Shown: positions 19,268 to 28,011 of the stretch, piece by piece
Numbering within the stretch: the stretch's first letter is position 1
Layout of the letters: every line of letters begins with the position of its first letter
Assembly (NCBI GenBank): GCA_900109895.1
Contig: FOBR01000007.1
Span: 124,001-188,000, forward strand
Direction of reading: 5' to 3'
From: a bacterium A37T11
Lineage (GTDB): Bacteria; Bacteroidota; Bacteroidia; Sphingobacteriales; Sphingobacteriaceae
Length of the DNA: 64,000 nt
Notes under the pieces: generated by a model
Seen by the model: only the letters and a program-made list of their open reading frames with translations
Database searches by the model: none
Told to the model about the DNA's origin: nothing
Position numbers and translations under genes: made by a program

Positions 19268-19858
19268 ATGGCAATGAAAATGACCCCGATTGTGCCTGCT
19301 GCTAATCCGATTTCGATGAAGGATAGCGCAACGTTTGAACACATGTTTAGAAATCACCATGTGGCTTTATGCATGTATGCCAGTCGCATTACCCATTCCA
19401 GTGATGATGCGGAAGATATTGTAGAAGAAGTGTTTATGCAATGCTGGAATAATGGGCAGCTATTTGATAACGAAGAGCATGCTGGCTATTTTTTATATCG
19501 CGCCGTCAAAAATGCAGCGCTAAACCATCTGAAAATCCAAAAACGCGCAGCAAATAAATACGTGCAAGCCGCAAAACTATATGATGATACCGAGGAAAGT
19601 CATCTAAACAATCTGATCAGGGCTGAAGTAATTTGTGGTATTTATGAGCACATTGCCAGTTTGCCACCACAGGAAGAAAAGGTCATGCTTCTCAGTGTCA
19701 GGGAAAATAAAAAATTACAGGAAATTGCTGAAGAGCTCAGTCTTTCCCTTCAAACGGTGAAGAACTGTAAGTCAAGAGCCTTAAAGCATCTCAGGCTAAA
19801 GTTTTCCTGGGATGACAATGTGTTTCTAATTATATTGTTGATCAGCTGGCTTTTTTAA
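19268..19858 (+). CDS. ECF RNA polymerase sigma factor
   Basis: 196-residue sigma-70 family ECF factor of the Bacteroidota SusC-associated type. Region 2 is seen in FEHMFRNHHVALCMYASRIT and SDDAEDIVEEVFMQCWNN, region 4 in LPPQEEKVMLLSV and LSLQTVKNCKSRALKHLR. The hydrophobic C-terminal tail is typical of this group. It is expected to be held by the FecR protein encoded next and released when the STN domain of the SusC receives a signal. It probably drives the shared motifs before the GxGYxYP gene and fecR. Confidence 0.93.
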   Translation: MAMKMTPIVPAANPISMKDSATFEHMFRNHHVALCMYASRITHSSDDAEDIVEEVFMQCWNNGQLFDNEEHAGYFLYRAVKNAALNHLKIQKRAANKYVQAAKLYDDTEESHLNNLIRAEVICGIYEHIASLPPQEEKVMLLSVRENKKLQEIAEELSLSLQTVKNCKSRALKHLRLKFSWDDNVFLIILLISWLF

Positions 19859-19876
19859 TAAATTAATTTTAATCGG

Positions 19877-19903
19877 TAGGTACTTTTTTTACTGGCCGTT
19901 GTA
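19877..19903 (+). promoter_or_regulatory. Predicted ECF-sigma promoter, fecR
   Basis: Second copy of the TAGGTACTTTTT ... CCGTTGTA element. It ends 10 bp before the fecR ATG at 19914, again implying a leaderless or nearly leaderless mRNA. The overlapping TTG at 19899 cannot be the start if this promoter is used. Confidence 0.65.
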
Positions 19904-19913
19904 TGAAAATTAT

Positions 19914-21110
19914 ATGAGTGAAGAGGACGCATTTAAGCACGATGCCGGGGCTGCCAAAATTGGTCAATTGATCATTAAATACATGAGGGGGGAGCTGACT
20001 GCCGCAGAGGAAAAACAATTGGAAGATTGGAAGGGGGCCAGTGTTAGCAATAGTCAGTTATTTGATGAACTCAACAGCGATGAATTTAGGTTGGAACTTG
20101 TAAAGCACTATAAAAAACCAGACACGGAGTTTTTACTGGAGCGGTTGAAAAACCGGCTGAATGGACAAGTAGAGCTACCTAAATCGAAGCTGCCGAAACG
20201 GTTGTCGGTTTCCTTGCGATGGGTAGCTGCCATGGCAGTTATTGCTATATGGATTATAGTATATTATGGACATACCATATGGATACCAGCCAAGCCGGAT
20301 AGGCCCATAAAGCTGGGGTCAATTGGCCCGGGGGGTAATCACGCTACACTTAGCCTGGCCGACGGTACAATACTGGAGCTGGATAGTAAACAAAACGCGA
20401 TTGTAGTAAATCAGCATGCTATAGCCTATCCGGATGGGCATAGGCTGCAAACCATAAGTGGCCATTCTGAACAGCTCATATTGGCCACTCCCCGTGGGGG
20501 ACAATATCAGGTCGTTTTGCCAGACGGCACAAAAGTATGGCTCAATGCGTCGACGGTTTTAACCTATCCAAGTTTTTTTGAAGGTGACGATAGGCGCGTG
20601 GAGGTTGAAGGAGAAGCCTTCTTTTCAGTTGTCCAGCAACAGGATAAGCCTTTCAGGGTATTTTCACGCGGGCAGGAGATTGATGTATTATCTACTGAAT
20701 TTAATGTGAATTCTTATGCGGATGAGTCTGAATTACTAACGACTTTATTGCAGGGAAAAGTGAGGGTAAAAAACCTCACATCCCAGGCCTCCATTTTGCT
20801 GGCGCCAAATGAACAAGCCATCGTCAAAAACAATACAATAATTAAGCAAGCGGTAAATGCTTCTTATGAAACAGCCTGGATCAATGGGATATTTGTTTTT
20901 ACCAATGTACCATTTGAAAAAATCATGCGGCAGGTAGGCCGATGGTATGATATCGATGTGCGCTATGAAGGGCGTATACCAAAAATTGATTTCAAAGGAG
21001 AGATGCATCGGGGTGTAAATCTAACTACGTTACTTACTTTTTTTCAGGAATCAGGAGTACATTTCAGATGGGAAGATGGCCGCAAACTGGTCGTAAAAAA
21101 TGAGTTATAA
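19914..21110 (+). CDS. FecR-type anti-sigma factor
   Basis: 398-residue inner-membrane anti-sigma regulator. The N-terminal cytoplasmic part (about 1-95) contains a sigma-binding region with YMRGELTAAEEKQLEDW. One TM follows (about 105-125, VAAMAVIAIWIIVYY), then the periplasmic FecR domain (PRGGQYQVVLPDGTKVWLNA, GEAFFSV) and a DUF4974 C-terminal domain (FEKIMRQVGRWYDIDV). I use ATG 19914. It relays the signal from the receptor STN domain to the sigma factor. Confidence 0.93.
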   Translation: MSEEDAFKHDAGAAKIGQLIIKYMRGELTAAEEKQLEDWKGASVSNSQLFDELNSDEFRLELVKHYKKPDTEFLLERLKNRLNGQVELPKSKLPKRLSVSLRWVAAMAVIAIWIIVYYGHTIWIPAKPDRPIKLGSIGPGGNHATLSLADGTILELDSKQNAIVVNQHAIAYPDGHRLQTISGHSEQLILATPRGGQYQVVLPDGTKVWLNASTVLTYPSFFEGDDRRVEVEGEAFFSVVQQQDKPFRVFSRGQEIDVLSTEFNVNSYADESELLTTLLQGKVRVKNLTSQASILLAPNEQAIVKNNTIIKQAVNASYETAWINGIFVFTNVPFEKIMRQVGRWYDIDVRYEGRIPKIDFKGEMHRGVNLTTLLTFFQESGVHFRWEDGRKLVVKNEL

Positions 21111-21199
21111 ATTTTATACGTAAGGATATAACGATAGAAAGGAGCCTGGTAATGGAAAGAAATTAGCACGCTGGCACACTATGGTGGGCACTAACGAAA

Positions 21200-21225
21200 C
21201 AGGGAAGACTCTCACCTCTTCCCTG
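21200..21225. other. Hairpin in the susC leader
   Basis: CAGGGAAG (21200-21207) pairs with CTTCCCTG (21218-21225), 10-nt loop, in the 189-nt gap between fecR and susC. No T-run follows. It may be a leader or processing structure. The rest of the gap shows nothing. Confidence 0.35.
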
Positions 21226-21299
21226 CGTAGTCCGGATATGCTTCATTAATCACGATAATTAATAATTGAATTTTTTATATCCAAAACTTCACAAAGGTA

Positions 21300-24200
21300 A
21301 TGAAAAATAAATACGTCTGGTTAGTTATGCGGATAACTACATTATTCATTTTAATCAGCTTTATGCACCTCAGTGCATCTACGCGCTCCCAAACAATCAC
21401 TCTGGATGCCAAGGAACAACCCCTTGAAAAGATTCTGGATGCAGTAAGGCAACAGGTGGGGTTTGCGGTACTCTATAATGCCCCTGTGCTCCGGAATGCC
21501 AGGTTGGTATCTGTTCATGTAAAAAATCTTCCCCTGGAAGCATTTATGCAACAGGTATTTGCAGGACAACCTTTAAAATATACCATTGACCATAGTACCA
21601 TCCTAATAGTCGGGAAGGCCGAATCGCCGGTAATATATCAACCCACTATTTTTAAAGGCATAGTGAAAGATGAAAAGGGTGAACCTTTGCAAAATGTGAC
21701 GGTGAAGAATACTGCCACAGGCAAGGCGGTAGTAACGGATGCAAATGGCAGCTTTTCCATCGAAGGCCATGAAGGCGATATGCTGAAGATATCCCTGCTC
21801 GGTTTTTTCCCCCAAGAACGCAGTTTGGGAGCTTCATTGACGCTTGCGGTAATCATGAAAGAAGATAAAAGTACGCTGGACGAGGTCATCGTGGTAGCTT
21901 ATGGAACCACCAAAAAGAAGGATTTTACCGGTTCATTCGTCAATATTTCAGCGGATGATATTAAAAAACAACAGCTTTCTACGGTTTCCAGGGCATTGGA
22001 AGGTGCGGTTGCCGGGGTACAAGTGTCCAGTGGCACTGGCCAGCCGGGAGCTGATGCTACTATCCGTGTGCGAGGTATGGGCTCGATAAATGCCTCCAAT
22101 AATCCACTGATTGTGGTGGATGGATCAGTTTCAAACCTTCCGCTATCTGCCCTAAACCCAGATGATATTGAGTCATTAGTAGTCTCCAAAGATGCGGCAG
22201 CCAATGCCATCTATGGTTCACGGGCTTCTAATGGGCTCATATTGGTTACCACCAAACAGGGTAAGCAAGGCAACACGCGTATTGGTTTTGATATGCGGCT
22301 GGGGGCAACCAGCCAGGGGGTTCCAGATTATGACATGGTGAAAGATCCGGCTACCTATTATGAATATACCTGGCAAGGGATTTATAATTACATGCGGTAT
22401 AACCAAAAATACAGCGATGAGGATGCCCGGCAATACGCCAGTACAAATCTTTTTACGGCCAATGGATCCAATAATACCGGAAACGGACTGGGCAATTATC
22501 TAAATTACAATATTCCGGATGGAACCACCTTAATTGATCCGGCCACAGGAAAGATCCGTTCAGAAGCTAAGCTCTTGTACCACGATGATTGGCAGGATTA
22601 TTTTTTGAAAACCACGCTCCGGCAGGAATACAATGTAAATATTGGTGGTGCGACCGAAAAAACCGACTATTATGTCTCTATGAATATGCTAAAGAACCCT
22701 TCGTATGTGATGGGTTCAGATTTTGACCGGTATTCATCCCGGGTCAATTTAAACACCAAAATTTCCTCCTGGCTTAAAGGCGGAGTGAATATGTCGTACT
22801 CCCGCACGTATTCAAATGCACCAACATCATATACGGGTGGCCCGGTTAACACCAATATTTTTACATTTCTAAATCTTTTTTCTCCAACCTATCCTATTTA
22901 TGCATATGATAAGGATGGAAATATTATTAAGGATGCCGATGGAAATGCCACGTTTGATTTAGGATCCGGACAGACCTATTCGCCTTATGGGGTCACCAAA
23001 CGCGTATCATTTAATGGATATTCGCCAGCTATATATTTTGATAAAGACCTGACCGAAACCACAACCGATTTTTTTACAGGGAGAAGTTATTTAGAAGCTT
23101 CTTTTTGGAAGGATTTTAAATTTAAGGTTGACTTAGCTGTAGACAATCAATATGTTTCTTATAAAAATTATGGCAATAATGAAAGTGGATCTGATGCACG
23201 TGACTATAACGGTATCATTACAGAAACATGGTCAAAAGCCCTCACTATTAATTTGGATCAGTTACTGACCTGGAATAAAGATTTTGGCACCCACCATGTA
23301 GATGCCTTAATTGGTCATGAATACAACCACTTCCAAACGAATAACATGAGTGGCACCAAATATAAACTTTATAGTTTGGACAATCCCTATTTAAGCAATG
23401 CCGTGAGGGTGCTGTCTTTAAATGGCGGACAATCTGAAACGGCATTGGAAGGCTATTTTAGTCGGTTTAACTATAATTATGCGGGCAAATATTATGCTTC
23501 AGCCAGTATACGGCGCGACGGGTCTTCTTATTTCCGGGATAACAGATGGGGCACCTTCTGGTCATTGGGAGGGGCTTATCGTATTTCTGAAGAGCCATTT
23601 CTAAAAGATAATAGTCATTGGATTAATGAGTTAAAAATAAGAGCCAGTTATGGCGTACAGGGCAATAATGGCATTCCTGCCAATCTGCAGTATGCCTGGA
23701 CAAATACCTACTCGTTGTCATCTTCAGGAAGCATCACTGATGCCGATTTTGCACTAGCTGCCAGTACCTGGGGTGATCCGTCTATCACTTGGGAGTCCAA
23801 TCAAATATGGGATGTGGGTGTAGATTATCGTTTTTGGAACAGGTTTTATGGCACGGTCGATTATTTTCACCGCAAGACGGTAGATATGTTATTAAGTGTT
23901 TCTTATCCGGCATCTTCAGGCCGGTCCGGAGCACTCCAAAATGTGGGTAAGTTGCTGAATACAGGGCTTGAGGTAGAAATGGGGGTAGACCTTATTAAAA
24001 AGAAAGATTGGCATTGGTCGTTTGATGTCAACGCATCCCACTACAAGACCACCTTGCTTGAAATCCCTGACAATATGGGGTCTGCAGAGTTGGGAGGTGG
24101 CTACCTATCAGGAAATTACCTTCGTCGTGAGGGAGATGATTATTTTAACCTGTACATGTATAAGTACGCCGGTGTAGACCAATCTACCGGCTTGGGGTTG

Positions 24201-24827
24201 TTGTATAAAAAATTGAAAGAGGCAGATATGGCTAACTTTCCGGATAATAAGGTGGGTGATGTAGTGACAACTACCGATGGATCACAGGCAACCCGGTTTG
24301 AATTGGGTACGGCCTCTCCCAAAGTTATGGGAGGTGTGTCAACCAGCTTGCGCTATAAAGATTTCGATTTGGGAATAGCCGGTAGCTGGCAGTTGGGAGG
24401 TAAGGTGGTCTCCAGAACGTATCAATACATTACCACACAAACCATCGGTCGCGGTATCTCTACCGATATGCTGAATGCATGGACACCAGAAAATACCAGC
24501 TCTAATATACCCATGCGTATGCTGGGTGGAACTAATTATGGAAGCCAACCAGTAGGTGGAAGCGAAGGTCAATATTCAGATTTTAGTTTATTCAGTGCAC
24601 ACTATTTTAATTTAAAAACGGTGACATTAGGGTATACATTGCCTTCTAAGATAGCTAAAAAATGGCAGTTCGAAAATTTCCGGGTATACATCTCGGCCCA
24701 AAACCTGTTTTTTGCCTCTGCCAAAAAAGGTCTGGATCCGCGAGAACCTATTGATGGGGCCACCGTGAATCCATTCGGATACCCGCAGGTCAGGGAAATA
24801 TCGCTGGGACTAAACATTCAATTATAA
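21300..24827 (+). CDS. SusC-type TonB-dependent receptor with STN signalling domain
   Basis: 1175-residue receptor and transducer. Signal peptide ends STRSQ, followed by an STN domain (about 35-105: ITLDAKEQPLEKILDAVRQQ), CarboxypepD_reg-like domain (about 120-190), TonB box LDEVIVVAYGTTKK, plug and barrel ending REISLGLNIQL. The STN domain is the part that contacts FecR, so transport and signalling are joined. Followed by susD 31 nt later. Confidence 0.96.
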   Translation: MKNKYVWLVMRITTLFILISFMHLSASTRSQTITLDAKEQPLEKILDAVRQQVGFAVLYNAPVLRNARLVSVHVKNLPLEAFMQQVFAGQPLKYTIDHSTILIVGKAESPVIYQPTIFKGIVKDEKGEPLQNVTVKNTATGKAVVTDANGSFSIEGHEGDMLKISLLGFFPQERSLGASLTLAVIMKEDKSTLDEVIVVAYGTTKKKDFTGSFVNISADDIKKQQLSTVSRALEGAVAGVQVSSGTGQPGADATIRVRGMGSINASNNPLIVVDGSVSNLPLSALNPDDIESLVVSKDAAANAIYGSRASNGLILVTTKQGKQGNTRIGFDMRLGATSQGVPDYDMVKDPATYYEYTWQGIYNYMRYNQKYSDEDARQYASTNLFTANGSNNTGNGLGNYLNYNIPDGTTLIDPATGKIRSEAKLLYHDDWQDYFLKTTLRQEYNVNIGGATEKTDYYVSMNMLKNPSYVMGSDFDRYSSRVNLNTKISSWLKGGVNMSYSRTYSNAPTSYTGGPVNTNIFTFLNLFSPTYPIYAYDKDGNIIKDADGNATFDLGSGQTYSPYGVTKRVSFNGYSPAIYFDKDLTETTTDFFTGRSYLEASFWKDFKFKVDLAVDNQYVSYKNYGNNESGSDARDYNGIITETWSKALTINLDQLLTWNKDFGTHHVDALIGHEYNHFQTNNMSGTKYKLYSLDNPYLSNAVRVLSLNGGQSETALEGYFSRFNYNYAGKYYASASIRRDGSSYFRDNRWGTFWSLGGAYRISEEPFLKDNSHWINELKIRASYGVQGNNGIPANLQYAWTNTYSLSSSGSITDADFALAASTWGDPSITWESNQIWDVGVDYRFWNRFYGTVDYFHRKTVDMLLSVSYPASSGRSGALQNVGKLLNTGLEVEMGVDLIKKKDWHWSFDVNASHYKTTLLEIPDNMGSAELGGGYLSGNYLRREGDDYFNLYMYKYAGVDQSTGLGLLYKKLKEADMANFPDNKVGDVVTTTDGSQATRFELGTASPKVMGGVSTSLRYKDFDLGIAGSWQLGGKVVSRTYQYITTQTIGRGISTDMLNAWTPENTSSNIPMRMLGGTNYGSQPVGGSEGQYSDFSLFSAHYFNLKTVTLGYTLPSKIAKKWQFENFRVYISAQNLFFASAKKGLDPREPIDGATVNPFGYPQVREISLGLNIQL

Positions 24828-24858
24828 GGTATCGTATTAATTTAAACGAAATATCACG

Positions 24859-26394
24859 ATGAAAAAGATATGTTTTATGCTATTGTGCCTGCTTGTCGTA
24901 TTGTTGCAATCATGTAATAAAAAACTGGACATTGACCCGACAGGGAGTACGTTGACTGAAGATGATATTTTGGCTTTGGTCAAGAAAGATCCGGATTTAG
25001 TCCTGGAACCTATGCTAACAGCCATGATTTCAGCTGTAAATGGATATACCTATGCTAATTCGGTAGATACTAAAAATCTGGCAGTGATCAATATGCTGTT
25101 AAGTCTAAAGGGAAATGACCTGATCCTATCCAACCGAAATGGTGCTTGGCTGGTCAATGATTATGAAATGAGGGCCTATCGCGAGGAAAGTACAGCCAGG
25201 GTAGCAATATACTGGGGCACTTTTTATAAATATATATATTATGCCAATGAGATATTAGCTCTAATACCTGCTGATATTGACTTGACCGAAGCCAATGGAA
25301 CAAATGAAAAATTTATGACATACAAAGCTTCAGCTTTGACGATCAGGGCTTTTTCTTATACCTACTTGATGTGGTTATTTCAGGATGATTATCAGCATGG
25401 CGGAAAGGATAAGCCGGGTGTACCCTTACACTTAGATAACACGCAGGCATTTATGGATCGAGCGCCATCACAAGAGGTGTGGAACCAAGTCATCAGCGAT
25501 GCGAAAGAAGCTATACGTTTATTTAAAGTATCTGGCAATTTTAAAACGGATAGCCGCACAGATCTGGATGGTACGGTTGCCTCTGTCGTTTTGGCACGTG
25601 CGGCCATTACCACAGGTGACTGGCCAACCGCTATTTCTGCAGCGGCTGATGTGATCACCCAGTATCCTACCTTGATGGACAAATCACAATATACCACTTC
25701 TGGCATGACTTTGCTTGACAATGAAGCTATTTTTGGATATCAAGTCGATGTTAATACGAGTAAAGGAACTTCGTCGTTTCCTGGTTGGATGAATCCGTAT
25801 GGAGAAGGAGGATATGGAGGTTCTCAGGGCTCATGGGTTGCCATAGATCAGCGTTTATATGACAAGATACCCACTACCGACTATCGGAAAGACAATTTTG
25901 TCAAGGATGCCAATATCGTGATTACCTATCCTACTTCTGGAGCAAAGGTAAACTACCCAAAGTATAACAGCACCAAATTTGGTGCACAGACGATGACCGG
26001 TTTTACGGCAGCCTATTACCAAAATGAAATCTATATGCGGGCTTCTGAAATGGTACTAACAAAAGCCGAAGCCGAGGCCAGGTCCGGGGCAGATGCGGAT
26101 GCGCAAAACACCTTATTTCAATTGGTGTCAAAACGGGATGCAGGCTACACTAAATCCAATAAAAGTGGGGATGCCCTTTTGGCGGAAATACAACTTCAGC
26201 GCAGAATTGAGCTGTGGGGTGAAGGAGGTTTTGAATTTTATGATAATAAGCGCTGGAATCTGGGCGTCGATCGGTCAAATTCAGCTAATCATTTATATAA
26301 TGTTCAGTTGTCACCAGGCAAAGATTTCACGTTGCAGTTGCCGCTGGAAAGTGAATTGTTGGTAAACCCGATGATCACGCAGCAAAATCCATAG
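24859..26394 (+). CDS. SusD/RagB outer-membrane lipoprotein
   Basis: 511-residue SusD-like lipoprotein, lipobox region VLLQSC (Cys about 17). SusD features: KASALTIRAFSYTYLMWLFQDDYQ, and near the end IQLQRRIELWGEGGFEFYDNKRW. The C-terminus NPMITQQNP is duplicated as a relic at 2357. Partner of the upstream SusC and followed by a strong hairpin. Confidence 0.95.
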   Translation: MKKICFMLLCLLVVLLQSCNKKLDIDPTGSTLTEDDILALVKKDPDLVLEPMLTAMISAVNGYTYANSVDTKNLAVINMLLSLKGNDLILSNRNGAWLVNDYEMRAYREESTARVAIYWGTFYKYIYYANEILALIPADIDLTEANGTNEKFMTYKASALTIRAFSYTYLMWLFQDDYQHGGKDKPGVPLHLDNTQAFMDRAPSQEVWNQVISDAKEAIRLFKVSGNFKTDSRTDLDGTVASVVLARAAITTGDWPTAISAAADVITQYPTLMDKSQYTTSGMTLLDNEAIFGYQVDVNTSKGTSSFPGWMNPYGEGGYGGSQGSWVAIDQRLYDKIPTTDYRKDNFVKDANIVITYPTSGAKVNYPKYNSTKFGAQTMTGFTAAYYQNEIYMRASEMVLTKAEAEARSGADADAQNTLFQLVSKRDAGYTKSNKSGDALLAEIQLQRRIELWGEGGFEFYDNKRWNLGVDRSNSANHLYNVQLSPGKDFTLQLPLESELLVNPMITQQNP

Positions 26395-26402
26395 TGCATA
26401 TT

Positions 26403-26436
26403 AACGGCCGCATCGATGGTGCGGCCGTTATGTTTT
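26403..26436 (+). terminator. Terminator after susD (hairpin copy C)
   Basis: AACGGCCGCA (26403-26412) with TGCGGCCGTT (26420-26429), 7-nt loop, then ATGTTTT. Same hairpin as at 2395 and 16819. Confidence 0.75.
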
Positions 26437-26487
26437 GCCTGTTGTCATTGTTAAAAACCTCAACCTTTAAGTATTTATTATAGCATC

Positions 26488-26520
26488 AAAAGCCATCCGT
26501 CAATAAGGATGGCTTTTTGT
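26488..26520 (+). terminator. Rho-independent terminator
   Basis: AAAGCCATCC (26489-26498) pairs with GGATGGCTTT (26507-26516), 8-nt loop, then a T-rich tail. Confidence 0.75.
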
Positions 26521-26668
26521 TTTTTCCCATAAGCTCACTAATTTTTGCAAAAGTAGTTCAAGCGAGCTGGGTTAAAATAGCATCGTTGGCTACCGTTACC
26601 GTAACTTTCGTACGTAAAATCCGGGCATCTTTAGCCAAAGAGAAGAACTAATTTATCATAAAAAATTT

Positions 26669-26707
26669 GGCCACTTACTTTTCAGTAGGTGGCCTTTATT
26701 TTTTAAC
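26669..26707 (+). terminator. Rho-independent terminator
   Basis: GGCCACTTACT (26669-26679) pairs with AGTAGGTGGCC (26684-26694) with one G-T pair and a 4-nt loop, then TTTATTTTTT. Confidence 0.75.
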
Positions 26708-26842
26708 CTTCCCGCTCTTCTTCATCTTCACAAACCGCACTGCCCGGCCCTGATCCCCGAACGGGATATTTTTAAAGTAGATCATGGGTTAACCTATTAT
26801 TGAATTACCTAAACAAAAACTCTTTTCCCATCTTGTCCAATA

Positions 26843-27385
26843 TTATTTTTTCAACCGGAACACGCTGTTCTTCCTTCCGGGTCTGTTGGAGTCCTCAGGT
26901 TGCTCGGCGGCGTATTCAACTAAGTATCTTAGTGAGCCTTTGGTAAGTAAAACCGTAATGCGGTTGGCTGTTATCTGTCTTTTAATGGTCCTCTCTAATA
27001 GGCTGTAAACTTGATTGGAAGTGAATATTTCGGGTAGTTTTCCAGAGTCTAGGATTGTTTTTACGTGTACAGGAAGTTGTAATTCATCATTTTTCTCAAT
27101 AACACCCTTTTCCATTCTTTCAGAAATTAACTGCTTGGTTTTTAATGGTAAATTTTCAAGATCTGGTATAGCTTGATCAGGATTAACCATTTGACAATAG
27201 GTTAACCCATAGACAGCCGCAATTTTATATGCCAAATCCAGATCTACAGTCCTTTTTCCTGATTCAACACCTGTGTAATCTCCTCGTTTGCCATTATAGA
27301 GGCCAGTAATATTATCTTGTGATAGAGTAAAATGTTTCCTGTATTTTCTCGCTATTATTCTAAATTTATCACTTTCACCACTCAC
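26843..27385 (-). CDS. Helix-turn-helix DNA-binding protein
   Basis: 180-residue protein with an N-terminal Xre/HTH_3-like domain (about 8-70: KHFTLSQDNITGLYNG, YTGVESGKRTVDLDLAYKIAAVYGL). The second half (about 75-160) is helical and ends in a basic tail. Such proteins often regulate neighbouring genes in Bacteroidota. It is divergent from the hairpin element and the SusCD-TlpA operon and may control them; this is inference. Confidence 0.75.
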   Translation of the reverse strand: MSGESDKFRIIARKYRKHFTLSQDNITGLYNGKRGDYTGVESGKRTVDLDLAYKIAAVYGLTYCQMVNPDQAIPDLENLPLKTKQLISERMEKGVIEKNDELQLPVHVKTILDSGKLPEIFTSNQVYSLLERTIKRQITANRITVLLTKGSLRYLVEYAAEQPEDSNRPGRKNSVFRLKK

Positions 27386-27469
27386 TTTTAAATATTTAAA
27401 TAATTAATTATTTTTATTTGCATTATTAAATTATTGTTTTACCTTTGTTTCATCGATCAGAGTAGGGGA

Positions 27470-27775
27470 GCCGCCAGTGCGCCTGACCTTGCCTTTATCG
27501 ACAACTTATTTTTACGGGTCTCTCGGCCTGAAGCCGCCAGTTTCAACAACGAGAGAGACCGTGATTCGCCCATGGGCTGGATATTTTGTATCTTTGCCGA
27601 TGCAATCCACCTGGGCGGATTCCGCGTCTTGCTTTTGTTGTTAGTCCAATAACCTCCGGGTTTGCGGATCGGTTCCTGGCGGCACCAAGGACAAAAGCAG
27701 CGGGGTTCGCCCGATGGATTTGCATTCATCCATCTGCAGCACCTCATTTCTTTTGTCGGGAGACCCGTTTTTACC
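27470..27775. repeat. GC-rich long imperfect hairpin element
   Basis: A stretch richer in GC than its surroundings, with nested inverted arms: ACGGGTCTC (27514-27522) with GAGACCCGT (27760-27768); ATGCAATCC (27600-27608) with GGATTTGCAT (27716-27725); GGGCG (27613-27617) with CGCCC (27708-27712); GCTTTTGT (27631-27638) with ACAAAAGC (27691-27698). There is also a local GGTCTCTCG/CGAGAGAGACC pair (27517-27560) and a TATCTTTG -7 box (27589-27596). Frames on both strands look like shadows. It could be a MITE-like repeat or a structured RNA. Confidence 0.5.
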
Positions 27776-27794
27776 ATACACTAACTAATTTTAT

Positions 27795-27911
27795 ATGGCA
27801 AAAACGTGTACTAACCAACCATCCAGTTACCCTTGCAGCACCTCGCGCGCTGTTTACGTATCCTGTGTTCATCAGGATCCGACTATCCGTATTATTTGTG
27901 CACCTGAGTAA
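27795..27911 (+). CDS. Possible 38-residue Cys-containing small protein
   Basis: ATG at 27795 opens a 38-codon frame ending ICAPE. It has four Cys (positions 5, 14, 24 and 35), no signal peptide, and the segment YVSCVHQDPTIRIIC. No Shine-Dalgarno is visible. It lies between the hairpin element and the SusC gene. Not recognised; it may be a peptide linked to the downstream redox cluster or a chance frame. Confidence 0.3.
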   Translation: MAKTCTNQPSSYPCSTSRAVYVSCVHQDPTIRIICAPE

Positions 27912-27952
27912 AGCTGTAGGCTTTAGGCCGTAAGCTGTAAGCTCCCTTCCAT

Positions 27953-27968
27953 TTTGGCTATAGCCAAA
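27953..27968. promoter_or_regulatory. 16-bp perfect palindrome upstream of susC
   Basis: TTTGGCTATAGCCAAA is self-complementary and sits 43 bp upstream of the SusC start. Just before it are two near-copies of AGCTGTARGCT (27912-27922, 27933-27943). A candidate operator for the HTH protein encoded upstream. Confidence 0.4.
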
Positions 27969-28011
27969 TATGTATAGCTATTTATTAATTCATTCATAAC
28001 CAACTTAATAA

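Larger units (their letters stand above)
26437..26842. other. Intergenic region with two further terminators
   Basis: No supported gene. On the plus strand an ATG-less frame (about 26541-26651) encodes a basic stretch ending RASLAKEKN and may be the end of a lost gene. A 29-codon minus-strand frame (26696-26785) overlaps a terminator. Both are weak. Confidence 0.35.

Noticed and set aside
26541-26651. Basic peptide frame ending RASLAKEKN between two terminators
   Set aside because: No ATG, GTG or TTG start in a sensible place and no SD. Kept only as a note in the intergenic entry.
27457-27777. 106-codon minus-strand frame in the hairpin element
   Set aside because: Overlaps several other open frames on both strands. 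The open state follows from GC-rich repetitive sequence, and the hairpin structure explains it better.
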